NCBI GenBank assembly: GCA_028703945.1
Contig: JAQVLW010000012.1
Location: forward strand, 1-56,928
Source: Aliarcobacter sp.
Lineage (GTDB): Bacteria > Campylobacterota > Campylobacteria > Campylobacterales > Arcobacteraceae
Length of the DNA stretch: 56,928 nucleotides
Reading direction: 5' to 3'
The position numbers were made by a program, and so were the translations under genes. The notes under the pieces were generated by a model. That model was not told the DNA's origin. It saw only the letters and a list, made by a program, of their open reading frames with translations, and searched no databases. The first letter of the stretch is position 1. Each line of letters opens with the position of its first letter. This document shows positions 25,582 through 33,711 of this stretch, piece by piece.

Positions 25582-26609
25582 AATAATTTTGCTCTCTTTA
25601 CAATTGGTAATTCTACTTCTATCAAAATGCCATCATGTTCAGGAATTGCTTTAATATCACCATTATGAAGTTTAACAATACTTTTGCAAATAGCTAAACC
25701 TATTCCACTTCCTGAAATGTCATTTGTATCTTCAAATCTATAAAACTTATCAAAAATATTTTTTAATTTTTTTTTATCAATATATTCAGTTTCATTAAAA
25801 ATTTTGATTCTTATGAAATTGTTTAGATTTAATATTTCAAAATAGATTTTTGTATCAGCTTTTGAGTACTTAAAAGCATTATCAAATAAATTAACGATTA
25901 GTTGAGTCAAAAGAGTATTATCACCCCAAAATAGGCTAAGTTCATCAATTTTTAAATCAAGCTTTTCTTCACTTTGTATTTGTGAAAATTCATTTAAAGC
26001 AACGCCTACAATATCTTCAAAATCACACCACTCAAGTTTTAAATCAATTTTTCCACTTGATAATCTGGTGCTATCTAAAATATTTGTTATTAGTCTTTTC
26101 ATTCTATGTGAAGCATAATTTATATCTTCATAAAGATTATATTTGCTTTTTTCATCAAGATTATCATTTGATAATATTAAATTTATACTTCCATGAATTG
26201 TAGAAAGTGGAGTTCTTAGATCATGGGAAATAATATGTAATAAACTCTCTCTTATTTCATTTTGTTTTGTTTGAGTATTTAAATTTTTTGCTTGAATTGT
26301 TATAATCCAACCAACAATTCCAAATATAAAAAAACTCCAAACATAAAGCTCATTGTGAACCGAAAAACTATAAAGTGGAGGAATATACAAAAAACTTAGG
26401 AGAATAACACTTAATAAAGTTATAAATAAAGTTGCTTTAATATTTCCATGAATTGCCACAACAATTACAGGAATAATATGAATTAGTGTAATATTTATAA
26501 TAGCTAAAGAACTTCTAAAAATATAACTAATCAATGTAATTATTAGTAGTATTCCCAAAGCTTTTAGTATGTAGTTATACTGTTTATATTTTATTAAAAG
26601 ATTTTGCAT
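25578..26609 (-). CDS. KdpD-like sensor histidine kinase without the N-terminal KdpD/USP domains
   Basis: 343 residues. Membrane segments cluster in residues 12-108 (DUF4118-like four-helix bundle), followed directly by the kinase core: H-box HIISHDLRTPLSTIHGS (His129), NLFDNAFKYS, and GSGIGLAICKSIV. E. coli KdpD is near 900 residues; the large cytosolic N-terminal KdpD and universal-stress domains are missing here. It starts one base after the stop of a 27-residue membrane peptide. It would sense K+ limitation or turgor and phosphorylate the KdpE-like regulator. Confidence 0.88.
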   Translation of the reverse strand: MQNLLIKYKQYNYILKALGILLIITLISYIFRSSLAIINITLIHIIPVIVVAIHGNIKATLFITLLSVILLSFLYIPPLYSFSVHNELYVWSFFIFGIVGWIITIQAKNLNTQTKQNEIRESLLHIISHDLRTPLSTIHGSINLILSNDNLDEKSKYNLYEDINYASHRMKRLITNILDSTRLSSGKIDLKLEWCDFEDIVGVALNEFSQIQSEEKLDLKIDELSLFWGDNTLLTQLIVNLFDNAFKYSKADTKIYFEILNLNNFIRIKIFNETEYIDKKKLKNIFDKFYRFEDTNDISGSGIGLAICKSIVKLHNGDIKAIPEHDGILIEVELPIVKRAKLL

Positions 26610-26610
26610 A

Positions 26611-26694
26611 TCAGGCTTTTATTAATTTTATTATTAAAATCAAAGTCAATATGCATAAAATACTTAACATAATAATATTAGAAGTGGACATCAT
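26611..26694 (-). CDS. 27-residue single-pass membrane peptide, KdpF-like
   Basis: Short frame starting with two ATGs (26694 and 26691) behind a perfect-looking AGGAGAG ribosome site. The peptide has a polar start (MMSTSN), one hydrophobic segment of about 17 residues, and a basic end (KLIKA). It stops one base before the kinase ATG (TGATATG), so translation is coupled. Size and topology match KdpF (29 residues in E. coli), which in other bacteria stabilises KdpABC or acts on KdpD; here no KdpABC is seen, so the partner would be the kinase or KtrB. Not in standard length-limited gene calls. Confidence 0.6.
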   Translation of the reverse strand: MMSTSNIIMLSILCILTLILIIKLIKA

Positions 26695-26719
26695 ACTCTC
26701 CTATGAGATATTATGTCCA
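26685..26719 (-). promoter_or_regulatory. Inverted repeat over the start region of the potassium operon
   Basis: TGGACAT and ATGTCCA are perfect 7-base arms 21 bases apart; further pairing inside (AAUAU/GUAU, CUC/GAG) would bury the ribosome site and both ATGs if transcribed. A TATAAT on the minus strand (26724-26719) abuts the outer arm; if that is the promoter, the 5' arm is mostly not transcribed, and the repeat is better read as a DNA operator, for example for KdpE. Confidence 0.5.
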
Positions 26720-26724
26720 TTATA
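26719..26724 (-). promoter_or_regulatory. Candidate -10 of the potassium operon
   Basis: TATAAT on the minus strand, 25 bases upstream of the first ATG of the KdpF-like peptide. There is no convincing -35 box. Confidence 0.5.
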
Positions 26725-26787
26725 TTGGAAGTTTTGTAAAAAACGAATCAAAATTTAAAAAATAGTATCAAAATTTTATAAAGATAG

Positions 26788-27714
26788 TTATCTATTTTTA
26801 TTATATTCTTCTTTTAGTTTAGAATATAAATCATCAAAACTTACATCATCCATTTTTCCTAGCAGTTCAACCATAACAACATTATCTTCATTTCCATTCC
26901 AAACTTTGATATAATGCCCTTCTTTATACCCATTATCTTGTCTAAATTGATTTAAACAATTTTTACCAATATAAAGTTTTTGTAACCACATAAAAGATAA
27001 TCCAGAAATTTTACAACACCTAAAGAATTGGTCAATAAATCTTTCAATTCCACTAAATGAAGGCATATTTCCCGTATCAATTGCAAGTGAAATATAAGAT
27101 AATTTTTCAGCTTCATTTACCATAAGTTTTACATCAATATCTGTTGATACTTCATAAATACAATGTGTATTTACTAAAGAAACGGCTTTTGGAACATTCG
27201 TTTCTTGTAAAATATAAGACATTAAAAAATGCCAAATATCAACAAGTTCAACATTAATATTATTCATATCAGGTTCAGAGTTAATATTTTTCCAATGTTT
27301 CCAAGGAGTTGATTCAATAAGTTCTGCAACTTCCATATGAATACATCTAAGCCAATTTATCTCTTTTCCAAACTTAGTTACACCTAATTCCCAATTATTA
27401 CCATTTGTAGAATCATTTAGCTTTTTTTGTAATAAAAACATTTCTTCAAGTTTATGGGGAAATGAAGAAACTTCTTCAAGAAGTGAAGCTAAAGGTAAAC
27501 ATTCTTCTATTACATTATCTAAAGCAGAATTTGTTACTAATAACTCTTTTTCACCTTTTAATATATGTAAAATTAATGAAACTAAATAAGGAATTTCATT
27601 TTTTTCTTCCCAACTTAAAACATCATCTGATGTAACACCTGCATATTGCATAAAATCTTCAATACTTCTAAAACCCAATGACCTAATATTTTCTTTAAAA
27701 TCTTTATATAACAA
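26788..27714 (-). CDS. dut: Dimeric dUTPase (MazG-like) with N-terminal HTH-like extension
   Basis: 308 residues. The C-terminal part (about 90-308) matches the dimeric, all-helical dUTPase of Campylobacter: LQKKLNDSTNGNNWE, EVAELIESTPWKHWKN, VELVDIWHFLMS, and YIGKNCLNQFRQDNGYKEG, giving the ExxE and ExxD magnesium sites. It hydrolyses dUTP and dUDP to dUMP, keeping uracil out of DNA. The first 55 residues (FRSIEDFMQYAGVTSDDVLS, WEEKNEIPYL) look like a Cro/XRE-type helix-turn-helix and are absent from the about 230-residue Campylobacter enzyme as I recall it. Last gene of the recR-headed group. Confidence 0.88.
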   Translation of the reverse strand: MLYKDFKENIRSLGFRSIEDFMQYAGVTSDDVLSWEEKNEIPYLVSLILHILKGEKELLVTNSALDNVIEECLPLASLLEEVSSFPHKLEEMFLLQKKLNDSTNGNNWELGVTKFGKEINWLRCIHMEVAELIESTPWKHWKNINSEPDMNNINVELVDIWHFLMSYILQETNVPKAVSLVNTHCIYEVSTDIDVKLMVNEAEKLSYISLAIDTGNMPSFSGIERFIDQFFRCCKISGLSFMWLQKLYIGKNCLNQFRQDNGYKEGHYIKVWNGNEDNVVMVELLGKMDDVSFDDLYSKLKEEYNKNR

Positions 27715-27723
27715 CTCTGACTC

Positions 27724-29211
27724 CTATTTTAATGGTAATTTTATTATGAATTTTGTTCCAAAATCTGTATTATATACATTTATTTTTCCACCACTATGTT
27801 CTTCTATAATAGTTTTACTCATATATAATCCTAATCCTGTTCCGTTTTTATTACTTTTTGTTGAAAAATATGGGTCAAATATTTTACTAATAACTAAATC
27901 TTTTATTCCACCTGCATTATCTTCAAATTCAATAAATAAACTATCACTTTTTTCATAAGTACTAATATTTATAAATCTATTTTCAATATTTTTTTCAATC
28001 ATTGCATCTGAAGAATTTTTTGCTAAATTTATAAAAACTTGAACTATTTCATTTAAATATATTTCTAAACTTGAAGTTGAATTATTTTTATAGTTTATTT
28101 TAATAGAATTTAGTTTAAATGAATATGCTAAAAAATCCATAGATTTTTCGATGACATTTTTTATATAAACTTCTTCTTTTTTCTTATTTGGTTTAAAATA
28201 ATCCCTAAAATCATCTATTGTTTTTGACATATAATCAAGCTGAGAACCAACTTGACAAACTACATCTTCAAGTAATTCATCTGAAATTTCGCCATCAACC
28301 ATTTTTAATAATGGCAACTTTTGAATCAAAATAGAAACAGCTTGTAAAGGTTGTCTCCATTGATGAGCAATCATACTTATCATTTCACCCATTGCTGCTG
28401 ATTTTGATTGTTCTACCAATAAATTTTGCTGATTTTTTAGTTCAATTTGAGAACTTATATCTTCTCCAATTGCATCATAACTTATGATATTTCCAATATG
28501 GTCAAAATTTGGATGAATTGTAGTTTTCACCCAATAAACTTCACCATTTTTTCTACAATTTTGAATTTCACCTTGCCACATATTACCAGTTTTTATAGTT
28601 TCCCATAAATTTTTAAAAACCTTTTTTGGCATATCTGGATTTCTTAAAACATTATGTGTTTTTCCAATTAATTCAAAAGATTCAAAACCTGAAATCCGGC
28701 AAAAAGCACTTGAAACACTTATTATAATTCCATCTATATCAGTTCTTGACATAATTACATATTTATCAACAATATCAATAGATTTATTTAAAGCACTTTC
28801 TATTTGAGCTATTGATTTTGAATAAATATCTAAAATACTAGAAAAAATATCTTCAAAATAAAAAACTATTTTTTGAATTAACTCTTTTGATTGGATTTTT
28901 AATTTAAAAGCAAAATCAACTAAAGCACTTTTAAAAGAAGAACACAATAAAAAAAGTTCACTTGATTTTATATTTTGTTTTTTTAAATATTTTATAAAAT
29001 CCATAATAACAACTGAATTTTCAACTTTTTCTTGATTTCTTACAACTTGAATATAGTGTTCAATAACACCAAAAGCATATCTTTTAATAAATAAATCTTT
29101 ATCAATAGAATAATCATTTATTATTTTCATAACAGTAGGTGAACTTATCCAAGTTCGAATAATTGATATTTTATCTTTTTCTATTCTTTCTATAAAATTA
29201 TCTATTTGCAT
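27724..29211 (-). CDS. PAS-domain sensor histidine kinase (HWRQP type), soluble
   Basis: 495 residues with no membrane segment. An N-terminal helical domain (about 1-130) with a Trp near residue 21 resembles RsbRD/globin-like sensor folds. A PAS domain spans about 155-255 (DGIIISVSSAFCRISGFE ... YWVKTTIHP), with a PAC-like end. The H-box is MIAHQWRQPLQ (His283), then FINLAKNSSDAMIE, DNAGGI and GTGLGLYMSKTII. No cognate regulator lies next to it. The PAS pocket could hold haem or flavin but no ligand residue is diagnostic. It starts five bases after the 58-residue gene. Confidence 0.88.
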   Translation of the reverse strand: MQIDNFIERIEKDKISIIRTWISSPTVMKIINDYSIDKDLFIKRYAFGVIEHYIQVVRNQEKVENSVVIMDFIKYLKKQNIKSSELFLLCSSFKSALVDFAFKLKIQSKELIQKIVFYFEDIFSSILDIYSKSIAQIESALNKSIDIVDKYVIMSRTDIDGIIISVSSAFCRISGFESFELIGKTHNVLRNPDMPKKVFKNLWETIKTGNMWQGEIQNCRKNGEVYWVKTTIHPNFDHIGNIISYDAIGEDISSQIELKNQQNLLVEQSKSAAMGEMISMIAHQWRQPLQAVSILIQKLPLLKMVDGEISDELLEDVVCQVGSQLDYMSKTIDDFRDYFKPNKKKEEVYIKNVIEKSMDFLAYSFKLNSIKINYKNNSTSSLEIYLNEIVQVFINLAKNSSDAMIEKNIENRFINISTYEKSDSLFIEFEDNAGGIKDLVISKIFDPYFSTKSNKNGTGLGLYMSKTIIEEHSGGKINVYNTDFGTKFIIKLPLK

Positions 29212-29216
29212 AATTC

Positions 29217-29393
29217 CTACTGTTTTTTGTTTTTTTCCACAAAAAAATTACAAGCATAACCACTTGAATTTTTTACCACAATTGAGGGAAGATATTTTGA
29301 TTTAAATCCATAAGATTTACAACCATGAGGTTGCCCAACTTCCCAAGTTACGAAATAATAAATACATTTTTGACAAGCTATTCTTTTTTCCAT
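29217..29393 (-). CDS. Small Cys-rich protein (58 aa)
   Basis: A 58-residue frame between recR and the PAS kinase, in the same direction and tightly packed (15 and five bases). Cys occur at 7, 10, 25 and 48 (IACQKCIYYFV, PHGCKSYGF, YACNFF), a plausible metal site. It is basic and soluble. The pattern CxKCxYYxVTW...PHGCKxxGFKSK is one I associate with a small conserved protein of Campylobacterota that is often misannotated; function unknown. ATG at 29393 with an AGAATAAGAA ribosome region. Confidence 0.65.
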   Translation of the reverse strand: MEKRIACQKCIYYFVTWEVGQPHGCKSYGFKSKYLPSIVVKNSSGYACNFFVEKNKKQ

Positions 29394-29408
29394 ATTCTTA
29401 TTCTAATT

Positions 29409-29981
29409 TTAAATTTCAACTTTACTTTGTATAGCTTTAGAAAGAGATAAAATATCTACATTTTCTAAACTAACTCCCGTTGGTACACCTTGAGCAATTT
29501 TTGTAAATTTTATATTATGATTTTTTAATTTATCTTCAATAAATAAAATAAATGCATCATTTGCAATAGATGGAGTTATTGCAAATAATATATTTTCAAC
29601 TTCATTATCATCTATAAATTTATGCAAAGAATCCAACACCTCTTGATCCAACTCATCAATAACAAAATATTTTCCATCAAATTGTCTTGAATCTTCAATT
29701 ACAAAAATATCTTTAGCACTTTGAACAATACAAAGTTTTGTATTATCCCTTGATTCATCTAAACAAACCTCACAAATCTCATGTTCACTCATAGAACCGC
29801 AACGAACACACTTAGTAATATTTTTAAGTGCACTTTCAATACTATGGGCAATTTTAATCCCACAATAATTATCATTCATAACAATGTGATATGCAAGTCT
29901 AAGAGCTGATTTTTTGCCAATAGTAGGTAAAGATTCAAATGCTTCAACAAGTTCGTAAAATTTTTCTAATCCTTTATTCAT
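29409..29981 (-). CDS. recR: Recombination protein RecR
   Basis: Part of the RecFOR pathway that loads RecA on gapped DNA. It has 190 residues from ATG 29981; the longer frame to 30008 lacks a ribosome site. N-terminal helix-hairpin-helix LPTIGKKSALRLAYH, the zinc finger CVRCGSMSEHEICEVC, and the Toprim domain IVQSAKDIFVIED with QGVPTGVSLENVD near the end. First gene of a minus-strand group with the Cys-rich protein, kinase and dut, divergent from dnaJ. Confidence 0.95.
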   Translation of the reverse strand: MNKGLEKFYELVEAFESLPTIGKKSALRLAYHIVMNDNYCGIKIAHSIESALKNITKCVRCGSMSEHEICEVCLDESRDNTKLCIVQSAKDIFVIEDSRQFDGKYFVIDELDQEVLDSLHKFIDDNEVENILFAITPSIANDAFILFIEDKLKNHNIKFTKIAQGVPTGVSLENVDILSLSKAIQSKVEI

Positions 29982-30064
29982 AATTAAATTATATCTAAGA
30001 TTTATCAATTTTTAGATAAAATCGCGTCTTACATAAATTCAAATATTTTTTAAGGAGATAAAAC

Positions 30065-31189
30065 TTGACTGAAATAGATTATTATGAACTACTAGAAGTT
30101 ACAAGAGGTTCAGATAAAAGTACAATCAAAAAAGCTTATAGACAAATGGCTATGAAGTATCATCCTGATAAAAATCCAGGTGATAACGAGGCTGAAGAGA
30201 GATTCAAAGCTATAAATGAAGCCTATCAAGTATTAAGTGATGAAGAAAAAAGAGCCATTTATGATAGACATGGAAAAGCTGGACTTGAAGGTCATGGACA
30301 AAGAGGTGGTGGATTCTCAGGTGGGTTTGATGATTTAGGTTCTGTTTTTGAAGAGATGTTTGGAAGTGCTTTTGGTGGTGGTTCAAGGGGAAGAAAACAA
30401 AGAAAAACGTATAACTATAATCTTGATGTAACTGTTGAAGTAAAACTTGAATTCAATGAAGCAGTTTTTGGATGTAAAAAAGAGATAAATTATAAATACA
30501 AAACAGCTTGTAAATCTTGTAGTGGAACAGGTGCAAAAGACGGAAAATTAGCAACTTGTACAACTTGTAATGGACATGGTCAAGTTCATGCAAGACAAGG
30601 ATTTATGACATTTGCCCAAACTTGTCCAAAATGTGGTGGTTCAGGACAAGCAGCAGCAACATCTTGTAAATCATGTGGTGGAAGTGGTTATGACGAAGTT
30701 AAAGAATCTTTCAAAGTTGATATTCCCGAGGGTGTAAATGATGGGATGAGAATTAGAGTTTCACACAAAGGAAATATTGCACCTGATGGTTCGCGTGGTG
30801 ATTTATATTTACAAGTAAAAGTAAAAGAAGATTCTCATTTTGTAAGACATGATGATGATATTTATTTTGAAGCTCCAATATTCTTCACAAAAATTGCACT
30901 TGGTGGAAAAATCACAGTTCCAACACTAAGAGGTGAAATTGAACTTGAGATACCAAAAGGTGCAAAAGATCAACAACAATTTACTTTCAAAGGTGAAGGT
31001 GTAAAATCTGTTCAAGGTTATGGAAAAGGTAATTTAGTTGTACAAATAAAAATCGAATATCCAAAATCAATAAATGATGAACAAAAAGAACTTTTAGAAA
31101 AACTTCAAGAAAGTTTTGGAATTGAAAGCAAGCCTCACGAAAAGAGTTTTGAATCAATGTTTGACAAAGTTAAAAAATGGTTCTCATAA
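30065..31189 (+). CDS. dnaJ: Molecular chaperone DnaJ
   Basis: 374-residue type I J-protein that stimulates DnaK. TTG start at 30065 follows AAGGAG. The J-domain has DYYELLEV and the HPD triad (MKYHPDKNPG). Then a Gly/Phe-rich stretch (about 75-115). Four zinc repeats follow: CKSCSGTG, CTTCNGHG, CPKCGGSG and CKSCGGSG. The C-terminal substrate-binding beta domains finish the protein. No dnaK or grpE is nearby. Confidence 0.97.
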   Translation: MTEIDYYELLEVTRGSDKSTIKKAYRQMAMKYHPDKNPGDNEAEERFKAINEAYQVLSDEEKRAIYDRHGKAGLEGHGQRGGGFSGGFDDLGSVFEEMFGSAFGGGSRGRKQRKTYNYNLDVTVEVKLEFNEAVFGCKKEINYKYKTACKSCSGTGAKDGKLATCTTCNGHGQVHARQGFMTFAQTCPKCGGSGQAAATSCKSCGGSGYDEVKESFKVDIPEGVNDGMRIRVSHKGNIAPDGSRGDLYLQVKVKEDSHFVRHDDDIYFEAPIFFTKIALGGKITVPTLRGEIELEIPKGAKDQQQFTFKGEGVKSVQGYGKGNLVVQIKIEYPKSINDEQKELLEKLQESFGIESKPHEKSFESMFDKVKKWFS

Positions 31190-31220
31190 AAAATAAAATA
31201 ATCTAAAACAAGGAAGATAA

Positions 31221-32438
31221 ATGGACAAATCATATTTAGAAACAATGCCTGATAATAAAGGTTTCTTTGGAAAATTTGGAGGTTCATTTATTCCTCCTAT
31301 TTTAGAAAAACCTTTTGCAGAAATTACAAAAGCTTATACTGAACTAAAAAATTCTCCTGCTTTTATTGAAGAGTTAAAATATGTTAGAAAACATTATCAA
31401 GGAAGACCTACTCCTATTTCATTTGCAAAAAACCTTACAGAGTTTTGTGGTGGAGCTAAAATTTATCTAAAAAGAGAAGATTTGAATCATACCGGTGCTC
31501 ATAAATTAAATCACTGTATGGCAGAAGTAATCCTAGCAAAACATCTTGGAAAGAAAAAAGTAATTGCAGAAACAGGAGCTGGTCAACACGGTGTTGCTTT
31601 GGCAACAGCAGCTGCATATTTTGGTTTAGAATGTGAAATTCACATGGGTGAAGTTGATATTGCTAAAGAACACCCAAATGTAGCAAGAATGAAGATTTTG
31701 GGAGCAAAAATAGTTCCAGTAACCCATGGACTTAAAACTTTAAAAGAAGCAGTTGATTCAGCTTTTGAAGCATATTTAAAAGATACAGAAAACGCTATTT
31801 ATTGTATTGGTTCTGTTGTTGGTCCACATCCTTTTCCTATGATGGTAAGAGATTTTCAAAGTGTAATTGGTTTTGAATCACATGAGCAATTTTTAGAGCA
31901 TGAGCCTAAACTTCCTGATAATGTAGTTGCTTGTGTTGGTGGTGGAAGTAATGCTATGGGGATTTTTGCTGGTTTTATTGATGAAAAGCAAGTAAATCTT
32001 TATGGTGTTGAACCAATGGGAAAAGGTGAAAAAATAGGTGAACATAGTGCCACTTTGACTTATGGACAAGAGGGAATTATGCATGGATTTAATTCTATTA
32101 TGTTAAAAGACAAAGATGGGAACCCAGCTCCTGTTTATTCAATTGGAAGTGGGATTGATTACCCATCAGTTGGACCAGAACATGCTTATTTAAAAGAATC
32201 TGGAAGAAGTAAAGTTGGGCTTTGCGATGATAATGAAGCCATTGATGCTTTTTATAAATTATCTCAACTTGAGGGAATTATTCCAGCACTTGAATCAGCT
32301 CATGCAGTTGGTTTTGCTATGAAATTAGCAAAAACTTTAAGTAAAGATAAAACTATATTAGTAAGTTTAAGTGGTCGTGGTGATAAAGATGTTGATTTTG
32401 TAATAGAAAACTACCCTATTCCAAATGCTAAATTTTAA
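31221..32438 (+). CDS. trpB: Tryptophan synthase beta chain TrpB
   Basis: PLP enzyme that condenses indole and serine to tryptophan, 405 residues. The PLP lysine is in [15 protein letters not shown], the glycine loop in [11 protein letters not shown], and the phosphate-binding GGGSNA. Sequence features match TrpB1 (GRPTP, EDLNHTG), with Ala where most have Ser in HTGSHK. It lies alone between dnaJ and a gene of unknown function, with no trpA or other trp gene in the window; it may work with a distant trpA or as a salvage enzyme. ATG follows AAGGAAG. Confidence 0.94.
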   Translation: MDKSYLETMPDNKGFFGKFGGSFIPPILEKPFAEITKAYTELKNSPAFIEELKYVRKHYQGRPTPISFAKNLTEFCGGAKIYLKREDLNHTGAHKLNHCMAEVILAKHLGKKKVIAETGAGQHGVALATAAAYFGLECEIHMGEVDIAKEHPNVARMKILGAKIVPVTHGLKTLKEAVDSAFEAYLKDTENAIYCIGSVVGPHPFPMMVRDFQSVIGFESHEQFLEHEPKLPDNVVACVGGGSNAMGIFAGFIDEKQVNLYGVEPMGKGEKIGEHSATLTYGQEGIMHGFNSIMLKDKDGNPAPVYSIGSGIDYPSVGPEHAYLKESGRSKVGLCDDNEAIDAFYKLSQLEGIIPALESAHAVGFAMKLAKTLSKDKTILVSLSGRGDKDVDFVIENYPIPNAKF

Positions 32439-32455
32439 ATAAAAAAGGATTTAAG

Positions 32456-33049
32456 ATGAAACTAGAATATGCAGGATTAAAACCAGTTATTAATGAACAT
32501 GGTGTTTCATTTAAAGATGGGAAAGAAGACAAATTTATTTATTTATCTTTTGCTATTGATATTTTAAACGCAATTGACCACACTTATGAACAAAAGAAAA
32601 AATATTCTCATCAGTTAAATACGAATACTTTATCTCCAAATGAAATTTTAGATGTTCTTTTAAACTTTCATCCTGATTTAGAAGAAGTTATGAATAAAGA
32701 AATAGATTCATATACAAAACATTTGGATAGCGAAGAAGAAGCGGTTAATAATAGAACTATTTTATCAAAAATAGAAAAAGAAATTTTTATTGCTAATTTG
32801 AAATTAATGAGAAAATACAAAACTCAAAGAGCAAAAAATAAAATATTTTATTTTCACTGTATTGAAACTATTGTTGAAGTAATACTAAAATATAAAATAA
32901 AAGAGTTAGATACTCCTTTTAATGAAAGATTTTGGCACATACTTCAAACAATTGAAGGGAATTTATCAACACATAAAATATCTTCAAATTTAAAAATGAT
33001 AGAAGAAAATGGCGTTTTAAAAGCTATGCTTTTAATTAATATTTATTAA
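32456..33049 (+). CDS. Conserved hypothetical protein (197 aa)
   Basis: Soluble, mostly helical, 197 residues. I recognise no domain. The centre is charged (YTKHLDSEEEAVNN) and the C-terminal half has alternating basic and aromatic residues (RKYKTQRAKNKIFYFHC). ATG follows AAAAGGAT, 17 bases after trpB, so it is probably in the same transcript. Its stop overlaps the stop of the convergent next gene by four bases. Confidence 0.75.
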   Translation: MKLEYAGLKPVINEHGVSFKDGKEDKFIYLSFAIDILNAIDHTYEQKKKYSHQLNTNTLSPNEILDVLLNFHPDLEEVMNKEIDSYTKHLDSEEEAVNNRTILSKIEKEIFIANLKLMRKYKTQRAKNKIFYFHCIETIVEVILKYKIKELDTPFNERFWHILQTIEGNLSTHKISSNLKMIEENGVLKAMLLINIY

Positions 33050-33711
33050 AACTGTTTAATTAGAGTTTTGTTTATATTTTCAAGTTCTTTGTATTTATAA
33101 ACTAACTCTTGATATTTTAAATTATAGTCATTATATAAAAATGAATAATCATCTTTTTTATCTTTATATTTATCATAACCTTTTTTTGGGGTATTTGATA
33201 AAGCACTTATAAAATTAAAAGAGTTGACTTTTGTTAAAATCTCATCTAATCTGTCTTGAGATATTACGTCTGTTAAATTGCTATTTGGATTATTTACTCT
33301 TTTAGTTATAGATTCATGGAGTAAATCAGCTAAACTATTTGTATTTGAAGACAAAAACATATTTTTATCTTCATAACTACTACTTAAATATGAAAACCCC
33401 ACATTAAATGGTTGTCCTAAAACCGTATTAAACAAAGCTTTTGATAGATAATCATCACTTGAAAAAAGCGTTGCAAGTCTAAGATTTTTTGCCATATTTT
33501 TATCATCTTCATTTATAAATAAAGTATCAATCTCTTCTAGACTTATTCCTTTTATATTTTCATAACTTAAAGAGTTTGTTTTTATTGTTGATTGAATTAA
33601 AGCAGAATTATTAACTAAATTATTTAAAAATGTATTTGATGTTATTTTGTTAGTTACATTAGTTGAACTTGAAACTTGTGCCATTATTGAATCTATATTT
33701 GAAGTTATCAT
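33046..33711 (-). CDS. Hypothetical protein (221 aa), Ser/Asn-rich N-terminus
   Basis: No recognised domain. The first 60 residues are rich in Ser, Thr and Asn (SIMAQVSSSTNVTNKITSN), similar in style to flagellar axial or secreted substrates. The C-terminal 50 residues are a Lys/Tyr-rich coiled coil (KYKDKKDDYSFLYNDY). The ATG at 33711 overlaps the stop of the DUF455 gene (TAATG); a TTG nine bases upstream is an alternative. Translational coupling to the ferritin-like protein is likely. Function unknown. Confidence 0.65.
   Translation of the reverse strand: MITSNIDSIMAQVSSSTNVTNKITSNTFLNNLVNNSALIQSTIKTNSLSYENIKGISLEEIDTLFINEDDKNMAKNLRLATLFSSDDYLSKALFNTVLGQPFNVGFSYLSSSYEDKNMFLSSNTNSLADLLHESITKRVNNPNSNLTDVISQDRLDEILTKVNSFNFISALSNTPKKGYDKYKDKKDDYSFLYNDYNLKYQELVYKYKELENINKTLIKQF

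Noticed and set aside
22903..26694. A complete kdpFABC-kdpDE operon
   Set aside because: Only the KdpF-like peptide, KdpD-like kinase and KdpE are present; the transporter genes are KtrB/KtrA type, with four SKT pore loops and no P-type ATPase.
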